Position numbers and translations under genes: made by a program. Positions 61,297 to 64,000 of a DNA stretch of 64,000 nucleotides are shown one piece after another (position 1 is the stretch's first letter; the number at the start of each line of letters is the position of its first letter). This stretch comes from Roseibium sp. Sym1. GTDB taxonomy: Bacteria > Pseudomonadota > Alphaproteobacteria > Rhizobiales > Stappiaceae. Where the stretch lies: contig NZ_CP114786.1 of assembly GCF_027359675.1 (NCBI RefSeq), forward strand, positions 868,001 to 932,000. The letters are read 5' to 3'. Below the pieces are notes generated by a model. That model ran no database searches and had not been told where the DNA came from. It saw only the letters and a program-made list of their open reading frames with translations.

Positions 61297-64000
61297 ATGG
61301 CTGCTTCCCTTCAAACTCAAATCGACAAACTGAAAACATCTCTAAACGAGCTGAAGGCGACAGGGAAAAATGGTTTCGAGGGTCTAATTGCCGTCACTCT
61401 CGAAACGATCACAGGCATTCCCTTTCGGCTAGCCAATAGTGGTTACCAGCGCGGAGTGGATGGCAAATCCACATTTGAAGGCGCGGTCGTGTTTGAAGCA
61501 AAGCTTTACACGAATGACCTGCCTAGAGCTGATGTTCTCTCGAAGATTCCAGACTTTGTGCGCCACAACGAATACGCAGATCTTGTTTGGGTTCTTGGCG
61601 CAACTTGTACAGTTCCGAGCCAGTTGGCAGACGATCTGAACGACGATGCAGAGAAAGAAGGTATCACCGCGTTAGTTTTGGACTGGGTGCCATCTGATTT
61701 TCCGCGCCTGTCTGTCGCACTGGCAATGGGCGGTGACAATGTTGATGATTTTCTCAAGACCAATCTGAAAACACCTAAAGCCAAAAAGGAAGCATCGGCA
61801 GCACTTGACGCAATCCGCGCTAGTGCTCGTTTTGACCTTGCCGCAGACATCATCCGCAAAAGTCTGGATGCGCCGGGTGTTGCCACAGCCAAAGCCGAAA
61901 AAGCCAACGCAAGGTGGTTTAAAGATGCTTCCTCCAGCAAAGCCCTAGCGCGCAGTGAACTTGGCCAGCCGCTTGCTCCCAATGACAATGCCATCACGGT
62001 TTTGGATCGGCCCAACCTTATCAAAGCACTCGACCCGTATTTCAAGGGATTCCCGGGAGAGAGCGTTGTTTGCATTCATGGCGAAGAAGGCTGCGGCAAA
62101 TCATGGACAGTAATCCAATCCTGGCTGGCGCAGACCGACAAACCTCTCTTGGCATTTGCCACACCGGATGAATTTTCAGACACGGCCACGCAAGATGAGA
62201 TTCAAAAGCTCCTGATCGCAAAGCTTCAGACCCAAACCGGCGACGACAAAGTTGATGCAAGCGCGACCAGATGGGGCCAACGGTTCAAGGGTTGGAAAAA
62301 CGCTGATAAGCCTGCTCGGCCACGCTTCGTGCTCGTTATCGACGGAATAAATCAACGCCCCAAACGGTTATGGGGCAGAATTATCGACAGCGTCGCCACC
62401 TATGCAAACTTGCACGGCGGGTGCGTTATGTTCACGACACGCACGCACTACTTAGAAAGCCGAGTCAGGAAAGCGCTGACCAGCGTGTTCAAGGGTATTC
62501 TGGTTCCCAAATGGAGTGCATCCGAGCGGGACGACATACTCAAGCAAAACAACGTCCCGATAAATACGCTTAGCCCATCTGTTGCCGAGTTTCTTAGAAA
62601 CCCCCGCATCTTGTCGATCGCACTCGATGTGTTCGGCAAAGATGTTACGGCTTTTGAGGAGTTGAGTATCGAAAGGCTTCTTCTTGAACACATTATGGCG
62701 GGCGTGAAGCTGGACTTCGGGAACGATCCTGTCGAGTTCTTTGAGCATTTGCGAGCCCACGCGAAAACCCTGATGGAGCGGGTAAAAAGTCAGATCAGGG
62801 ATGACCTTCACATTTTTGAATCTCATGTTCCTGCGGTCGCTGATGGTCGCTTCTTCAGTCCAGTGAAAGGCGAGCCAAGAAAGTATGAGCTAAGCGAAAA
62901 TGGCCTGACGCTGGCCCTCGGGCTTTCGATCATCGAAAATCTGCGGCGGGCGGAACGTAACAACCGAGATCTGCATGATGCTCTAAAAGAGATTCTTGAA
63001 CCTATCGAGGCTCTGGACAAGACCGCCGCTGCGGTTGCTGCTGCGATCACAGTGTGCGCGGCAGACGATGACGAATACTCGCCTGAGATTGCAAAAGCTC
63101 TCATTCAAGGCTTCTCGGAGTTGCAAAACCCTCCTTCGGAAACGCTGGCAGCCCTTGTCAGTTTTGCCAAGGCAAGACCTTTGACGTTTGCCGAGACAAC
63201 GCGGGATCTTTGTTTGCAAGGCGGACATCAATCCAACTTCGATTGGATACAAGCTTCCTTGGTTGAAGCAGCAAAATCTGACGACGTTTTTGTCCTGGTT
63301 GCGGACGAAGTTCGGCGGTGGCTGCGGATGTATTCGCGCGATCCGGAACGCCGAATGCACGCTCATCCCAGTCGCGATCCAGCCGAAAAAGTTGCGCAAG
63401 AAAGGGAAAAACGTCAGGCAGAAATCGAAGGTGCGATTGCGTCATTTACACCCGCGGAGCAAAAACGCTTCGAGCGCCTAGTAGAGTCGGCGGGAGATTT
63501 AGACACGCTGTCCCAGACGGCGTTTCTCGTTTTGGCAGGCAAAAAACTGGCACAGTTCGCTGACGCCCTTTCCGATTGGAGCTTTGCCAACGCAATCAAC
63601 AGTTCCTATCAGGTACCCACAAAAGACTTTCTCGCCCTTGTCGGATTTAACCGTTGCGATTGGTCCGAGACGCGCGCCGAACTGCTGAAAGCGAGTGAAG
63701 ATTTGGCCGGCGATGGCGCCTCAAAAGCAGGAAAATGGGCACGGCTCAAGATTTTGCGTTCAACAGGCGCTTCCGATGATGACCAATTGGCTGAAGAGCT
63801 TTGGAAAGAGCTTCGAAAAGACTGGTCGCACCATTTTGTTTTTGAAAACTCCGATGACATCGCTGAGCCCTGCGATCCAGGTGCACATGCACCCGCAAAA
63901 CTTGATGAAGTTGTGCAGCGCTATCAAGACCTGGATGTAGCACTGCTGCGCCAACAGATGGGACAAACGGCACAGGACCACACACTGGTCGATGACAGGC
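61297..64000 (+). CDS. Nuclease-NTPase (STAND-like) protein, candidate antiphage effector 2, cut by the window end
   Basis: The frame is open from ATG 61297 to the window edge (901 codons visible, no stop). An N-terminal Mrr-like nuclease region has NGFEGLIAVTLETITGIPF (Glu28), GYQRGVDGKS (Asp55) and VVFEAKLY (Glu67-x-Lys69). The P-loop HGEEGCGKSW (GxxxxGKS at 262-269) and Walker B FVLVIDGIN (Asp349) follow, then helical repeats. The ADLVWVLGATCTVPSQLADD stretch lies between nuclease and NTPase. It starts 106 bases after the first nuclease-NTPase gene, so co-expression is likely. Confidence 0.78.
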   Translation, partial: MAASLQTQIDKLKTSLNELKATGKNGFEGLIAVTLETITGIPFRLANSGYQRGVDGKSTFEGAVVFEAKLYTNDLPRADVLSKIPDFVRHNEYADLVWVLGATCTVPSQLADDLNDDAEKEGITALVLDWVPSDFPRLSVALAMGGDNVDDFLKTNLKTPKAKKEASAALDAIRASARFDLAADIIRKSLDAPGVATAKAEKANARWFKDASSSKALARSELGQPLAPNDNAITVLDRPNLIKALDPYFKGFPGESVVCIHGEEGCGKSWTVIQSWLAQTDKPLLAFATPDEFSDTATQDEIQKLLIAKLQTQTGDDKVDASATRWGQRFKGWKNADKPARPRFVLVIDGINQRPKRLWGRIIDSVATYANLHGGCVMFTTRTHYLESRVRKALTSVFKGILVPKWSASERDDILKQNNVPINTLSPSVAEFLRNPRILSIALDVFGKDVTAFEELSIERLLLEHIMAGVKLDFGNDPVEFFEHLRAHAKTLMERVKSQIRDDLHIFESHVPAVADGRFFSPVKGEPRKYELSENGLTLALGLSIIENLRRAERNNRDLHDALKEILEPIEALDKTAAAVAAAITVCAADDDEYSPEIAKALIQGFSELQNPPSETLAALVSFAKARPLTFAETTRDLCLQGGHQSNFDWIQASLVEAAKSDDVFVLVADEVRRWLRMYSRDPERRMHAHPSRDPAEKVAQEREKRQAEIEGAIASFTPAEQKRFERLVESAGDLDTLSQTAFLVLAGKKLAQFADALSDWSFANAINSSYQVPTKDFLALVGFNRCDWSETRAELLKASEDLAGDGASKAGKWARLKILRSTGASDDDQLAEELWKELRKDWSHHFVFENSDDIAEPCDPGAHAPAKLDEVVQRYQDLDVALLRQQMGQTAQDHTLVDDR

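Noticed and set aside
1..64000. CRISPR arrays, rRNA genes, complete tRNA genes and riboswitches
   Set aside because: No regularly spaced repeat-spacer array, rRNA-like stretch or foldable full tRNA was seen on either strand. The only tRNA-like piece is the fragment near 48.8 kb.

Overview
The window is GC-rich chromosomal DNA from an alphaproteobacterium, most likely Hyphomicrobiales (Rhizobiales), with a Stappia/Roseibium-like lineage as my guess. This rests on the imuA-imuB-dnaE2 mutagenesis cassette, a LexA-type GTTC-N7-GTTC site, the ugp-type transporter, TadE/TadG-like genes and dispersed palindromic repeats typical of that group. The assignment is inference from gene content; no rRNA or intact tRNA is present to confirm it.

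Layout. 1-11 kb is ordinary core sequence: a truncated membrane-fusion protein, a bis-heme membrane protein beside an intradiol-dioxygenase-like protein, a BON-LysM protein, a YHS protein, a nuclease-like DUF2161 protein, a VOC protein divergent from a WYL regulator, a spermidine-synthase-like protein, a universal stress protein, an aldo/keto reductase and a PBP4-type carboxypeptidase. 11.3-14.5 kb is an AT-richer accessory patch (DUF4917/SIR2-like, sce7726, beta protein). 14.7-19 kb is a mosaic in which two partial copies of the dnaE2 3' end precede the real gene, with an amidase between the first two copies and an SDR/LysR pair between the second and third. 19-25.5 kb carries dnaE2, imuB and imuA, with about 1.1 kb of repeats wedged between imuB and dnaE2.

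26-40 kb is core again: a GT29-like protein, the ugpBAEC glycerol-3-phosphate importer with a candidate operator and terminator, an AlkC/AlkD-like repair protein, a glutathione peroxidase, an AhpD-like protein, an ICL/PEP-mutase-like protein, a LysR/EamA divergent pair and a small TadG/TadE cluster. 40-47 kb holds a HAD phosphatase and a tightly coupled six-gene minus-strand operon (GtrA, GT2, flippase-like, APH-like kinase, nucleotidyltransferase, polytopic membrane protein) that probably builds or decorates a surface glycan. A DUF2252 protein follows.

48.8-64 kb is an AT-richer mobile/defence island: MobC and relaxase, a small membrane protein plus a ribbon-helix-helix protein, a RelE/ParE-type toxin-antitoxin pair, a DUF3800 protein, a SIR2-like protein, an unknown two-gene membrane operon, and two large consecutive genes that each join an N-terminal PD-(D/E)XK-like nuclease region to a P-loop NTPase. 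This last pair, cut by the window end, is the best candidate for an undescribed antiphage system.

Three non-coding elements of about 265 bp (9.6, 31.7 and 40.5 kb) have terminal inverted repeats and two internal hairpin lobes. Two of them supply the stop codon of the neighbouring gene.
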